Shown here piece after piece: positions 1 to 12,335 of a stretch of 64,000 nt of DNA. Every line of letters starts with the position of its first letter. Within the stretch, counting starts at the first letter, position 1. The translations under genes and the position numbers were made by a program. The stretch spans positions 12,936,501 through 13,000,500 of the forward strand of contig NC_135122.1 of the NCBI RefSeq assembly GCF_050908995.1, given 5' to 3'. The notes below the pieces were generated by a model. It did no database searches. It worked only from the letters and a program-made list of their open reading frames with translations, and was not told where the DNA came from. The DNA is from Andrena cerasifolii (taxonomy: Eukaryota; Arthropoda; Insecta; Hymenoptera; Andrenidae).

Positions 1-719
1 GTATGTTGTTTGTTTATAGTCGGTTCACACGTTGTCACTTTATTACAGTTTTTTGTGTTTTCGGTACTAATAGTAACTTTTCTTTTTCTACTTTAATCTT
101 TTCTACTGAACAGACAGATAAATGTATGTAAATTAAAATTACCACGTTTGAATCAGTGTTCCTTTAGCTACAGATTCGTACCAAGAACATAAGAATACAC
201 CAAACTGGTATGAACTTGTAGCTTTTTATACACAATGGTGTCAACCGGTGCAAGTTGTTACACAAGACAAGGGGCATGTTGTTACAGAGGGAAAGGGGCA
301 TGTTGTTACATTGTATTTAGTAATTAATTTATTAATTTAACTCTTTCAACTGTTAAAAGAAAAAAAACGAAAAGTAAAAATCGAAACCTAAAAAGATTTT
401 ATTAAAAAGTTTTAAAAAGGAAACTGATGACATAGAAATTAAAAAAACATACAGTAAAGAAAAGACAGATGAGAAATAAAATCACCACAAATAATAGACA
501 CGAGTCCCCGTATGAAACGGACGACGATAATTAATGCAACTGATTTCAGTAGTTTTCTTATTTGTTGTTTCAAAGTCATGGTTTTCGTTTAATTACATGC
601 GATAGTGGTCATCGGTACAGGAAAGAACGTACTTTAAGTGAGAGTCATTGATCGTATTGAATATGGAATGCAAAAAAAATAAAAAACTGAAAATGTAACA
701 ACTAGCCCCGGTCCTCCCC
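1..719. repeat. AT-rich transposon-derived segment ending in a family A right terminus
   Basis: The segment is AT-rich and ends at 695-719 with a terminal repeat containing CCCCGGTCCTCCCC, followed by TA at 720-721. Positions 566-719 match 47059-47218 in the same orientation with only scattered differences, including the block AAGAACGTACTTTAAGTGAG, so this is a dispersed repeat. I found no matching left terminus inside the window, so the copy is truncated or begins upstream. No coding capacity is visible. Confidence 0.75.
271..310 (+). repeat. Two 16-bp direct repeats
   Basis: GGGGCATGTTGTTACA occurs at 271-286 and again at 295-310, with AAGTTGTTAC also at 252-261. The motif resembles the inner part of the family A terminal repeats (G-rich end followed by GTTGTTACA), so these may be subterminal repeats of the surrounding element. 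Confidence 0.7.
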
Positions 720-721
720 TA

Positions 722-1090
722 CTTCCTTCTGTTACACAACATCCCTTCTGACAGCTTTACGGTCGCCATATCTTGGGGAAAAAAGGCTTTCGCGGGAGTT
801 TCGCGCGGTTGGACCAGCGCCAGGCGACCTAGTGCCACGCTGCTGGCGAACCGTGATAAATCAACTTGAAGATGCGTCGACGTCGGTACAGAAATAATTG
901 GATGGATCGCCACTCGACACGCTGGTCACTATAAATCATGAATTTTTAACCCGTTCGACGATTTCCGTGGGGCTGAAAAATTTGCTCGACCCAGCCACTT
1001 TATGGTACCATCCATTCGTGTTAAATGAACGTTAATATTAAACCGTTTGGCGGAACGTCGTATACTTGACTTTGCCATCGACAAACTTAC
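722..1090. other. Unique spacer, no gene seen
   Basis: GC-mixed DNA between two transposon-derived segments. The only frame is about 64 codons with no recognisable features. Confidence 0.5.
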
Positions 1091-1094
1091 TTAA

Positions 1095-1834
1095 GGGGGT
1101 AGTGGACTATTTCAGCTTAAAAAAATCAATATTTTTTATTTTACTGCTTCTGAAAGTCTTATCCTTTACGAACATTTGAAACAAATGTTCATGAAAAATT
1201 CAAATAATTGTCGAAGTTATAGCAGCGAACGTAACACAGTGTGTACCGCCGAGTAAACGCGCGATAAAGGTAACACACCGAACTTTGCAGCCGGTTTTCT
1301 CGAAACACCATTTTCAGAAACGGTGTACATCATAACTCTTGAACGAATGAATATTTTCACTTAAAATTTTAAACGGAGCTGTAGAATTCCATTCTCTATC
1401 GTGTAGAAATTCCGCATCAATATTGGATGTTTGTAAAACATTTTATAACCGATTAAAGACTATTTTTCACGTAAAAATGTGGAAAGAAAATTGATTAGTG
1501 TGTAACTTCCACATTTTTTGTTCAAATTCATCCGCAAGTTTCCACACTGTAGATATTTGTGTATAGAATAATCACCTCAAAGCATTTTGCTTTCACACGA
1601 TTGGTTCACCTGAATCGATGTACACCACCTGCAGCGGCGCGCCGTACAGGACTATCTTCAACGATTAATAACTTCGACAATTTTATACATCCGACGATTT
1701 TTTTTTATTGTAAATACTCGCAAACATGCCCACAATAGATTGTCAAAAGCACGACTATAACGATTGTTTGGTATCAAAGTAATTTAGCGTCAAACAAACT
1801 AAAGATTTTACGTATCCAATAGTCCACTACCCCC
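1095..1834. mobile_element. TTAA-flanked inverted-repeat element (piggyBac-like, non-autonomous)
   Basis: Perfect 17-bp terminal inverted repeats GGGGGTAGTGGACTATT lie at 1095-1111 and, reverse-complemented, at 1818-1834. Both ends are flanked by TTAA (1091-1094 and 1835-1838). TTAA duplication is characteristic of the piggyBac superfamily. The 740-bp AT-rich interior has no transposase frame, so this is a non-autonomous copy that would need a transposase in trans. Perfect terminal repeats suggest moderate age at most. Terminus similarity to the element at 42545-43393 is suggestive only. Confidence 0.88.
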
Positions 1835-1838
1835 TTAA

Positions 1839-3304
1839 GTAGTCCGCAAACTCTACTGTCGATCCCAGCCGCGCACCGAAACTGGTCCCAAAAAACAACT
1901 GGAGCAACAAGACGCGGGTAGTCGCGTCGAACGGATAATGCGCCCCGGATTCTATCGATAGGGGGCGACATTAAGCCGAAGATCGAGACGGCTGTCACGC
2001 AGCGCACGGAAGCGTACGTCCGTGTCCAGCGTGATCGGTTATCAGCGTGGCGTGATTTACAGGGTCCCTTTACGCGGCCCGGTCGAAGAACCGTCGCGGT
2101 TCCCCCGTTGCTCCGGACGAAAGTCAAAGGAGCACTTAGCCGTCATTGCCGGACAATAAATCAAAGACGAGCGACGTTCGTTGCCTCCGACGTCGCGCGT
2201 CCACGGTCTCGCCCGTGTACGCGGCCGCGGGACGGAATGGAATTACCGTTCCCGTGTGGCCGGGACGCACACGTATTACACACACCGGGGTGGAACGGGT
2301 GGGACACGAGGACCACGGGGACAAAGTGGCGCGGAGGGGTTCGGGGGAGAATGTCTTCTTGACTGACTGCGCGGTGCTCTTGGCAAAAATACGAACAAGA
2401 ACGGGGCCTCGGCAGTCATCGTTTAAAGTATTGCCTGCGATTTATCATTGGTCACATTAATGGCCCCGGAATTCCGTGTATTCCATTTGTATCTGTCCCC
2501 CTTCCGCCCTCTCGGCCGGCGAGGAGGAACTCTAACCTCGTGCCAAAAGAAACGGACCTCTTCGATCACCCTGCCTCGTGGCAAAGGCGACCAGACGCTG
2601 GAGAAGAGAGTCGCGAGGGGTTATTAATTCGAGGAAGCGACGAGGCTGCTCGATGTCCTCTTTCGACGTTTCCCCGTTCCTCCACCCTCGACAAGGAGGC
2701 CAGGGAAGGGATGGGGGTTGCCTTTGTCGAAATTTGATTTATACTCATCGCGGGACGGGGAGAAGAATCATGGTGACGAGCGAGGAAACATCGTTGTATC
2801 GACTAATTCGGTTTTAGCAAACGAAAGACACGACGACGACGGGGAAAGGGGGGAGGATCGATGCTGAAAGCGGAGCATCGGGTCCCGTTGACCCTCCGAC
2901 ACTGCGAGCCATCAAATTTTCCTGTGGCAATATGATTAATTTACTCCGGCCGCACCGGGGACCGAAATTCCTCGGGACAGCCTGCAACGGCCGGCGTGGC
3001 TCCCCTCCCTCGCGTCTAAATTGCATTTGGCACCCAACAGGAGCCGCTATCAGATCGAAGCGAACGTAAACCGGCCTTGCCCGGATTTTCTATCGGCCGA
3101 TTCGCTGGCGAACTCGGACACGAGCCGGGAAACGAACGTGCGGGAATATACACAACGGGATTCTGATTCTGCTCGAGGTGGAATCGAGCAGCTTCCAGAC
3201 CATCTGTCCATTTCCTCGGAGAGTGCTCCCGTTCGCCTCGGGGAGCCAGGCCACTGTGCGCCGTACCGGCTGCTACTCCGAATCGCAGCCAGGTCAAACC
3301 TCTC

Positions 3305-3310
<6 letters not shown>
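1839..3310. other. GC-rich spacer, no gene seen
   Basis: Open frames of 60-104 codons occur on both strands and overlap in all phases, which is the pattern of stop-poor GC-rich DNA. I see no splice-bounded exon, RNA gene or repeat. Confidence 0.5.

Positions 3311-3311
<1 letters not shown>

Positions 3312-3381
<70 letters not shown>
3312..3381 (+). repeat. Compound microsatellite (CT)n-(TA)n
   Basis: An uninterrupted CT run to about 3344 passes directly into a TA run to about 3381. Long frames of 219 and 241 codons in this area read through the repeat and owe their length partly to it. Confidence 0.95.
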
Positions 3382-3382
<1 letters not shown>

Positions 3383-4499
3383 CTCCTCCGTTTATCCTCC
3401 TTCCATTTTCTTCGTTTTCCTCGCTTTTCTCCTCCCTCCGTTCCTCTCTCTCCTTCTCTGGCCTCCCTGTGCACCATCGACAGGAGACCAGCCATCCAGG
3501 CGAAAGATCGGGGGAAAAATTCGGCGATCATTTCGCTCACGGACCACTTTGCCCCTCTGTTTCTGCTCCGCTATTTTTCCTGCTCCTCCACGAACAGGTA
3601 CCTTCGCCTCTGGCCTCGTATTTCCTCTATTTTCCTGCCCCGCCAGCAGCTCGCATCTTTGGCAGCGTTCGAAACGTCGAAACTGCAGCCTTGCGGCGAA
3701 TTTTCGCCGTCCTCGCAATCCCATCAGAGTCGCCGTTCCCTGGTGACGTCGCGCGCTCTGCCCGTCTGTCCCGTGCACCGTGGAATCGTCGGTATATCGC
3801 AAAACGGCTGGAGTACGGCCGACGGGGAACGGCGTGAAACGAGAACGGAGCGTAATCGGCGTGTTCGAGACGAGATTATCGTAAGCTTTCCCGTCCGATC
3901 GTTCCGATCGCCTGTTCCAACCCCCGTCTACGGATGGACTGCTCATTTCACGCGATGAAAGCGGCATTCACCTGAAGGGAATCCGGGCTTGGTCGGGCTT
4001 CAAAGAGAGAGGAGAGCCCCGGGGATCGGACGAATTTAACCAGCGGTCGAGGCCGTTGATTCAAATGGGAATCGAAATTGAGTCCTCTGAAAGAAAATTA
4101 ACGACTCAGAGGCTTCGTCCGTTAAACGGGACGGCGCGCGTGCGGAATCGACGTTTGAAACCCTTTGCCTCGGATCGTTAAGTAACTAATCTCTGTTAAC
4201 CGAGAGTACGCTAAAGGAATCTCCTCTGCGCAGTTATTTCCTCCGGAAAGCCTTCGGCTGCAGGTGGCACAAGTTAAAATGCACGGAACTGAGTCGAGAA
4301 AACCGAAAAAATCGGCAACACGAAACCTTAACGCGAAGGAGCCACGTTGCTCGTCGCAAGGGTGCCGACAAGGAGGAATGAGGAAGTTGTAAAGGAGCGC
4401 CGCGAGGTGATCGAACTCTCGCGGCCGAATAATTGCAAAACGCTGCGGTGCATTTCAGTCTTTTAACGATTAATCCGAACGGCAAAAGCTCACAGGGAA
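3382..4499. other. GC-rich spacer, no gene seen
   Basis: Pyrimidine-rich at first, then mixed. Overlapping antisense frames, the longest about 191 codons on the minus strand, contain no recognisable domain and partly encode the microsatellite. Confidence 0.45.
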
Positions 4500-4501
4500 T
4501 A

Positions 4502-4819
4502 GTCCAGTGAAATTAGGATCTGACTTCGGAATAACTCCCAACAAGCTAAATTTTGGTATCTGCACGTTGATTAGCCCCAAGCTCGCGCAACACTCGCGTA
4601 AATGTTCAAATAATTTAGAATTATTTTGTTGTAACTACAGTACAGACGTGACGCTTATAATAATAAGAAAAATACGAAATGAGCAGAAATGGGGACATGA
4701 GCAGAAATTGGGACATTCACCTTATTGTTTAAAACGACCAAATAAAGGCCCACACCAAAATTTAGCTTGGTGGGAATTATTCCGTAGATTGGGCAGATTT
4801 CCGTCTAATTTCACTGGAC
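4502..4819. mobile_element. TA-flanked MITE with long imperfect terminal inverted repeats
   Basis: The left end GTCCAGTGAAATTAG (4502-4516) is matched exactly by its reverse complement at 4805-4819. The inverted similarity continues imperfectly to about 4559 and 4751, including GCTAAATTTTGG. Both ends are flanked by TA (4500-4501, 4820-4821), as in Tc1/mariner-type insertions. The interior (about 4560-4710) is shared, inverted, with 50150-50290, and holds two adjacent copies of GAGCAGAAAT. There is no transposase frame. Confidence 0.85.
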
Positions 4820-4821
4820 TA

Positions 4822-6168
4822 GGAACAGTCTGTCCTCCAACCGGAGGACACGTTCGGCCCTTGGTCATCCGTGTTCCTTCGACCGTCATCCTGGTTCCCT
4901 TGCGTCGCGCGCTTTATCCCACGACGCCTCCCGGCCGCTGCTGCTTTACGGGCAAATAAAGTAGAATGCCGCAAAAAAATGGCGTTGCCTCGCCTCTTTT
5001 ACGGTACACTCGCGTTCCTGATACACTCCTCGGCTATACGCGACGGTTCTGGCGCTCCTCTGCAGGACACGGGACGTCTCATCTACGTCGGGGGACATCA
5101 GGTGGATGACGGGTGCGTGTGCACCCATACAGGCGTCTCCAAGGGGGGGCACGTCAGCGGCAATCGACTTCGAAAACGTGCGGTTTTTCGAGGCGCGCGA
5201 GACCGGGGCGGCTACGTGGCGGGCTTAATTTATGCCCCTTAAAAATGCAAATACCGACGATTTGTCTTCGAGAGCCGTTCCCGGTTCGACGTAGCTCGCC
5301 GATCATCCTCGGCGGAGAGCTGGCTGGCCTGGAAAAGGTTCGACCTCGGGGAAAGCATCGACAAAGGACCAGGGAATTTCTTTAATTAATCCCCGCCGCC
5401 TTGTCGACTTCTTGCCGGGCGAGCAGGTCGATCCCTTTCTCCGAGTGAGTCGCCACCATCTCTCAGTACCCCTTTGAGCTCCCTCTGCCACCTAGGTGGT
5501 CCAGACGCGTGCGGCGAGAGCAGAGGGTCATTTTTTAAAGGAGCTTTCGGTTCATGGGGCAGCGATCCGCGCGAGCTTTTATCCTTCATTACGCCCGGTT
5601 ATTCATCTTCGAGCGTGCCACTGCTGTTCGCAGGAGTCGAGCTTCCCCGGGGCAGGGGGCCACCGACTTGAACGGCGCACGAGTAGAATCCTTTGCATCG
5701 CGTGGAATTTTATTGTCGCGAACAGTGAAACGCCTGGCGTTCAGAGAAACGAATGGATCGTGATAAGTGGAAACGTGTTTCAATTCGCGGACAAAGATGG
5801 AGGGCGGCCACGCGGACGGGCGACGCTTGCGCCGCGACGTCTGTCTTAATCTGTGGTCACGGTTGGATAATTAATAGCCCGCTTGGCACCTCTTGTGTCA
5901 ACAGACGACTTCGATTTAATGTATTTCTAATACGCGCGGTCGCTGCCGCGGAGTTCGAGTCACTCGAAACAAAGATTTAAAGGGGGAAGAGGACAAATGG
6001 CAGGGAAGAGCATCATTGGGTTAAATTGAGATTAAATATTAACCCTTTAAGTGGAGTGCGACTTTTCGAGAGGGTAACTCTGAATTTTTCTAATTGCTCG
6101 CAGAGAAACGGCTCTTCTCTTTCACGCCAACTAACGTGCAGCGAACTTTTCTTTATCTTTTTCTTCTG
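4822..6168. other. GC-rich spacer, no gene seen
   Basis: Frames up to about 123 codons, none recognisable. TTAACCCTTTAAG at about 6041 resembles the start of a TTAA-type element, but no partner end was found. Confidence 0.45.
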
Positions 6169-6170
6169 CA

Positions 6171-6475
6171 GGGGAGAGCGGGGACAAACGTAACAGTTTT
6201 TACATTTAGCCTAGCTGCCAATTACCTCTTACAGATATAAAAACGAAAATTATGCCTTAATATAGAATGCCTTAATATATATATGAATGATCGAAATAAC
6301 GAAAGCAGCTTGCCCACGGTATACGAATCGTCCTATTGCTCAGCGTAACTTCGTGAAGCAAAAGCAACACTGAACACGCGTAACTATATAAAGCAAACGT
6401 TTTGGAAACTTTCGTGGAAGGCGGGAGAAGGCGTGTTACTTTCATGACGCCGTTACGTTTGTCCCCGCCCTCCCC
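6171..6475. mobile_element. TA-flanked MITE, family A
   Basis: Terminal inverted repeats of 24 bp at 6171-6194 and 6452-6475 match at 23 of 24 positions; the left begins GGGGAGAGCGGGGACAAACG. The right flank is TA (6476-6477) and the left flank CA (6169-6170), so the target duplication has probably mutated at one base. The 305-bp AT-rich interior is non-coding. The terminal core GGGGAGASCGGGG is shared with the ends at 719, 46858, 46965 and 47218. Confidence 0.85.
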
Positions 6476-6477
6476 TA

Positions 6478-9400
6478 CGTGAAATTAATCGAAATTGAAC
6501 TGTGACTCGTAAATTTATGTAACACGAAAGTTACGGCGGGGGAGCGATATTGGACGTCGGGGAACAAGTGAAATGAAGGCGGGCCGGCGGAAGATATTGG
6601 TAGAAACATAATTTTTGAGTCCTCCGTCGCGACGGTAACTGTTTAATTATGTAATCGCGAATTTACATAATTGGTCGCGTCGCGCGCCTGCTCCACCCCC
6701 CGCCGTCGGGAACTAACCGCGCGCAGAAGAAATACTAAAACAGAATTTTCATTCGACCCTGCGTCAGCCGCCGTTGTTCCGCCACAGTTTTCAGCGTCCT
6801 ATAGGAAACGTGGCTTCGCACTTTGATCCTGCCAAGGGTTCCTTGCTTTTTACCAACGACGTCATAAATTAGCGTGCACGAGGCAATCCGCGGCGACCAG
6901 CGCTGGGCATCTTGTTATCCCCTGAGACAGCAACGCCGCGAAGTAAGCGAAATTACGGACAATTTATAATTGCACGGCGTGCAGCGCGTAAAGGGCTCGA
7001 GTGCGGGCGAGGGAAAGCTGGAGGGAAAAAAGGGACCGAGGAGCGGGCGCCAGTTGTTTCCCAACGAGAAGGAAATTACAAGTGTTACCCTCGCGATGTG
7101 AACTCAACGGGCATCGAAATTATTCCTCGCTCTCGTAGACGCTCCCCTCGTCTTTTCATTAATTCTCACTGCTCCCTGATCCCCTCTACTGCTCCCTGCG
7201 ATGCCACTAATTATTTTTTAAAAAAAAAAGAGGAGAGGAAAAGGGGAGAATTTTCATTACTGGATACTTACAGAGTTGCGTAGAATCGTGCTGTATTTAG
7301 GACACCTATTAGGTTACGGGTTCTGGGTACACGATCTCTTCTCCCCTGCCATCAGACCGTTTATAAATCCTGCACTTTGACGACGTCAGGTATAGAACAA
7401 GATTCGCCGATCCCTCGAAGCAATACCCAAAAGTGTGAACACGGCAATCGTAGGCAGTACCTACCCCTGAGCGAGTCTGAAAAGGCGCTATGCACGAGTC
7501 GAGCGAAGTTTAAAGAGACCCCCGAATCGCTTCAGATATTCGACCAATAACGTGCTACGGCTACCGTGTCCGGCCTCGTATTCCTTCAGGCAAAGAAATT
7601 GAGGGAGGAATCTTTATCGATGGCCCCAAGTTGTGCTGTACAGCTCGTGTGTACCCCGAGTCCGGTCCTCCCGTTCGATTGAAAAGCAATACAAACGCCT
7701 CGGGCTAGCCAGGACGACGCTTCTCCTCTTTCCTCCTCGAATCGGTCGTGCCTGGACGGAGTGACGCGAAAAGGGAAATCCAAAGAAACAGATAGAAGGC
7801 AGATCGTGCGCCGACCGCCTCATAAAATGCCGCAATTTCCGGCGGCTATTGCAAACCGAGGGAACGGTCTCGAGTCAACTTAGCCTGCCGCGTATTTTAA
7901 AACGCGACACTGTTCCACGCTCCCTTCCGTCTACCTCGCGACTACTTTCAGAACGTTTCAACCCGACTTCCCATGGCCGATTTATCCCTCCTTTCTCCCG
8001 CGGCTCGCTGTTGCTCCATGTTTTCCCCTGTAAACGGTTTCCGTCGAAATTTCCTCCGCCTGGAAGATGAACTGCGGCCCTGTTTGGAGAAGCTAGCCCA
8101 GAGCAACGCGACCAGCGAACAGGCTTCCCTTTGGTCACGTACTCTCAAGTGGCTACTCATCTTTGGACAGAGTTTTCTTTCCTGCCCGCCGAGACAGCGC
8201 GCCCCGGAAATACAAAGCGAAGCTTTCAGCCGGTGTGTTTTTCTTCGTTATTAAGTTGAAGGCGGTGATCTCGAGTTTCCATCCGTGACAGTCAGGAGAC
8301 CTACACTTAGATACGCTCTTCGAGTTCGTGCGATTTAAACTTCGTCTCAAGCCCCAGATATCTGACGTTAATGAAGGGCTGGCCGGGCGAGCCTCTCTTC
8401 TCCCAGTTCTTCCACCCTCGCGTCGGGGTCACCCTGCGTCTTCCGTGATTCCGAGAGTTCCTCGATCAACTGTTGGCGGGCTCAGCGTTTTCGGTACTCC
8501 AATTAATCGAGGGGGTCACGGATCAGCCCGTCGTTATCTCTCGTTCGATTCCTTACCCATCCGCATCTCGCCATTTTCCTCTCGCTGGTATCCGACGCGA
8601 GCCGTCTTCCCCCTTCCACGGAGCGACCGCTGCCGCTCGAAGCGAGCCGGGACTTAATGTCGTAATTAAAATGCACATGGTAAGCTGCCGCCACGGCGTT
8701 GTCCCGCGGCTACGACTAAACGACGCGAGCGTTCCCGCGACAGCGCGCGGCGGAGGAGAGGGACCAGGACGCCCTCCAGGTTCGAGGGAGAAGCCGAGAG
8801 AGAACCCAGAGGCGACCAGACCCTCGCGACCATCTAATACCCTCCGCTCGTGGGCCGCCCCTCGAGAAATATTATAATGCTCGGGCGTATTTGTCCCCGC
8901 GCGTCGTCAGCCCGCGAAATGAAAGGGATCAAACACGCACAGGACGAGCAAGTCCCTGAAAGCCCTGTCAAAGGAGGCCTGTCAAAGGTAAGGGCTGCCC
9001 GCCGCGCGCGCATTCTCTCGCCGCTGAAATCGTAACGTGTAATTAAACGATTTCTCCGTGACGATTACACGAGTCGTCGCTGACGGAACGACGAGGGAAT
9101 TCAACGTGCACTGGAAGGGTCTCGCGGTAACGAGGAGCTCGCGTGAAATATCGTAATGCCCTGACCATTTGTTCGCAGGCTGCGCGACTGTTTCTCGGCG
9201 AGGGAAATTCCTGGAGGACTCGCGTCGCGGCCGTCCAACAATGTAAGACCGTTCCCCATCGCGGACGACTATTAGAGAGCCGCGAGGCTGTTTTTAATTT
9301 CGCGAAAAGTCGCAGAGTCGCTCGAAGCTCTGCCAGTTCCTCCAAGCGCTTCCGCTTGGAGCTTGACGAGAAGGCGACCCCACGGTAGGAAGCTGTTGTT

Positions 9401-9610
9401 TGCCCGAAAGTAACAGCCCTGGATTTTCGTGATGGGGAAGTTCTCGCCCCGGGTTCGCTCGCGTGACACACTTTTCCATGCTCCTTGAACACGGGCCTGC
9501 GCTTCTGTAGATCGCTGCGCGGATAACGACACTCTCCCGCCGCGCCCGTTCCACGGCTTTCTACGGCCTACGCTTTTGGGAACTCTTTCGCGCTCGTGAT
9601 ACTCGGTCCA
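6478..9610. other. GC-rich spacer, no gene seen
   Basis: Frames up to 149 codons (9043-9492, minus) overlap frames on the other strand and lack recognisable content. A short poly-A tract lies at about 7217. CCTGTCAAAGG is repeated twice near 8965-8987. No RNA gene seen. Confidence 0.45.
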
Positions 9611-9614
9611 TTAA

Positions 9615-10367
9615 CCCTTTCGGTACGAGCGCCGGATATATCCGGCATCACTGAACGAGCCATCTTACCGTCGACTTCAGTCAGCATCTCCGGTACCGTA
9701 AACTGGGGTGACATTGCCCACTTGTGAACCTCAAATAACTTTTTTGGCACTCCTAGTGCATTAAATTTTTTTTTGAAAAGTACTATTATACGGTAGATGG
9801 CGTGTAGATTTAAGGATGTATCGGACGTACAATATTAGACAAAAGTATACGAAACTTGAAACGCAAGAAGATAAAAGATTTTCACTCTTTTCAGTTTTTT
9901 TACTATAATTGCAAAACAATTGGATTTTTTTTTACATTTGACGATGTTAATATGATATTGCATTAGTTCATTTGTACCTTCGTGTCAGTTTTATTAAAAA
10001 AAACAAATTCCCATACTTTTGACAAGCTTTTGAAATCAGATGTTCCATATTACCTGCCTTTACCCTAAATGAAATTTGAAATACTTGAATGTCTACGTCT
10101 TAGGCATAGTAAATCTAGATGTAAGGAACTCGAACGGCAGTTGGAGTCTTATTTTTACTCCTAGGAAGGTATTTTTCACTTTACAAATGCTCTCTAAAGC
10201 ATTATTTGCTAAACTTTTGGCAGTGAAAATGCCCTGAATTGACAATTTTCTCAAGTTATAATTTATTTCTTTAAAACGGTTTAGTAGTCGTAAGTAGTTT
10301 ACGGTAGTTTAAAAAAAAAACATTAGAAAAAAGCAGTTTCGCGGAAGTGTACGCCGTAACGAAAGGG
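9615..10367. mobile_element. TTAA-flanked inverted-repeat element (piggyBac-like, non-autonomous)
   Basis: CCCTTTCGGTACG at 9615-9627 is matched at 12 of 13 positions by the reverse complement of 10355-10367. TTAA flanks both ends (9611-9614, 10368-10371), and ends starting CCC at a TTAA fit piggyBac-type elements. A perfect 16-bp palindrome GCCGGATATATCCGGC sits at 9631-9646 just inside the left end. The core 9878-10280 is shared, at the same length and with scattered substitutions and small gaps, with 42695-43097. No transposase frame survives. Confidence 0.85.
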
Positions 10368-10371
10368 TTAA

Positions 10372-11261
10372 TAGCCGAGCTTTATTCCTGAATATATGAT
10401 AAATCGAATCCAGGATCTGTCTTTCGACTATGGTTCCTCCGCTAATATAATCACGTCTAGTGCCTTTCGTGTTTGACCCCTATCCACTCTATCCAGTCTA
10501 CATTCGGCAAATTTAACCCCGAGTTCGTGAATGCTAAAAATGAGTAGCATAGCTGTGGCAACGATCAAACGACTCAGATATTTTTATCTTCGCCGCGGTA
10601 AATGACATATCCTCCTTATATCGCTTAGTTCTCTGAATTCCCCTTATAAAAGTGACCTCGCTATTTTTTACTGTTAATTTTACTGTTCAACTATGGACAG
10701 ACATTTGTTCATTACTAGCATGCTCGAAATAGTATCACTGTGACTGGAATAGTAGATATAGTGACAGGCGAGATTAGGCTGGTTCGGAATGTCTTTTGAT
10801 AGCTCGGGTGAATTGCTCCGCGCCCGGTCCCTTCGCCCTTCGTATTTCCCTTGCGTTGGAGCGCGCGCACGAACGCGCACCGGCTGGCTAGTTGGTGAAA
10901 ATTGATACTCAATTTAAACTCCTTATATAACAGGATGCACGTACTCGTAGCCCGACTACCCGGTAGGTACGAGTCACGTACGGATATGAAGGTGAAAGGA
11001 GACCATGATAGACGAACAGGAAGAGAGCCGAACAAAGACCGTGGCGGCTGTGCGAGCTAGACAGAGACAGGTCCCGTGGATGTGTTGACTCGGGGAGAGG
11101 ATGAAAACGCAATCGATCTCTCATCTATTGTATTACCCGATCACGTTTTACGCGCGCTCATCTCCATCGATCTTTTATCTCTCTCCCATAGCCATCCGAG
11201 CCTTCTCCCCCTGCTTCTATCCCCGACCACTGCATCGATAACCATACGCGGAAGGAGCGAG

Positions 11262-11263
<2 letters not shown>
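10372..11263. other. Spacer, no gene seen
   Basis: Mixed composition. The longest frame is about 106 codons (minus strand) without recognisable motifs. Confidence 0.45.

Positions 11264-11307
<44 letters not shown>
11264..11307 (+). repeat. (GA)n microsatellite
   Basis: About 22 uninterrupted GA units. Frames on both strands read through it as RE or SL repeats. Confidence 0.95.
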
Positions 11308-11311
<4 letters not shown>

Positions 11312-11376
11312 TGCGAGGGGTGACAAGAACGGCCATGGTTCGTGAGACAGCGTGGTGGGTTCCAATGGTCTTTCGC

Positions 11377-11418
11377 TACGTGACTGGAAATCTTGTCCAA
11401 TTTACGATTACACATTAC
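11377..11418. repeat. Local duplicated segment, copy 1
   Basis: This 42-bp block starts TACGTGACTGGAAATCTTG and ends near TTACGATTACACATTAC. It recurs at 11799-11840 in the same orientation with 39 of 42 bases identical, while the flanks do not align. In the plus frame (YVTGNLVQFTITHY) two of the three differences are at third positions. Function unknown; it could be a duplicated regulatory element or exon fragment. Confidence 0.8.
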
Positions 11419-11798
11419 GTGACAACAACGGCTACAAATCTAACCGCAGCGGGCGGCCAGGGGTGGGTGGGGTTGACGGGAACGCGAGGATGATTATAAC
11501 GTCCCCGTGAACGGCGCACGTTCACGCGCTGGAATCGCAAGCAGCGGCCCCGCGATCAAAGCGATTCGCCTTCGGTATCGGCAACTCCCGCGCCTCCGGC
11601 GATCTCGAACCAGAGCATTCCTCCTCGAGCTTTTCGTGCTCGAAGGCGACAGACAGGCATGCCTCCTGGTGGTTCATCAAGCTGGATGCTCCTCGTGTTT
11701 CCGTGGTTCGTCGAAACCGCTCGCGACGTAAGGATGATAAGAGAGAGAGCAGGGAGCAGCTCGTGCTCGAACCGCCGGTGCTTCGAACGGACTTGCCG

Positions 11799-11840
11799 TA
11801 CGTGACTGGAAATCTTGGCCAGTTTACGATTACCCATTAC
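11799..11840. repeat. Local duplicated segment, copy 2
   Basis: Second copy of the block at 11377-11418, reading YVTGNLGQFTITHY in the plus frame. The copies are 422 bp apart. No terminal repeats or target duplication surround either copy. Confidence 0.8.
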
Positions 11841-12274
11841 CCCGAGAGGGGACCACAAGCTACGAGCGTGAAATGCACGTTCCAAGCTCTCGACTCGTGC
11901 CCGCGACCAAGACCAAGGGAAGCCCCCGTTGTTACGAGACGAAACACCATCGACGAAGAGGAGACGGCCGCCCAGAACTCTCCAGTCGGCGATTTCGATG
12001 CCGGAAGTTCCTCCGTGCCCTTCCGTCGCGCGCGCTCTTCCTCCGCGTTCACTTTGAATGCCTGAGTTTCGCCTGAATTGTGGGAACGCCGTGAGGCGCA
12101 TTAAACGACGACCAGCGTATTTATCGCACCCACGACGACAGTTCCACGGAATTTGATAGTTGGACGGTTTTTACTCTGGTCCCCTGGAGATTCCCCCCCT
12201 CGGCCCTTTTAGCGTGACGTTCCACGCTCGCATCTACCGCGGCATTGGGATTCGCGGCTCCGTTGTCCGTGAAA

Positions 12275-12335
12275 TTGAATAAGCTACTCGCTGCTAATGC
12301 TTCCTTTGAATAAGCTACTCGCTGCTAATGCTTCC
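12275..12335 (+). repeat. Perfect 30-bp tandem duplication
   Basis: The block beginning TTGAATAAGCTACTCGCTGC is present at 12275-12304 and again, identically, at 12306-12335 with one base between. Complete identity implies a recent slippage event, or an assembly artefact. Confidence 0.95.

Noticed and set aside
3021..3837. 241- and 219-codon frames
   Set aside because: Both are different phases reading through the same (CT)n(TA)n microsatellite, which lacks stops in those phases.
6041..6053. TTAACCCTTTAAG as the start of another TTAA element
   Set aside because: No reverse-complementary partner next to a second TTAA was found downstream.
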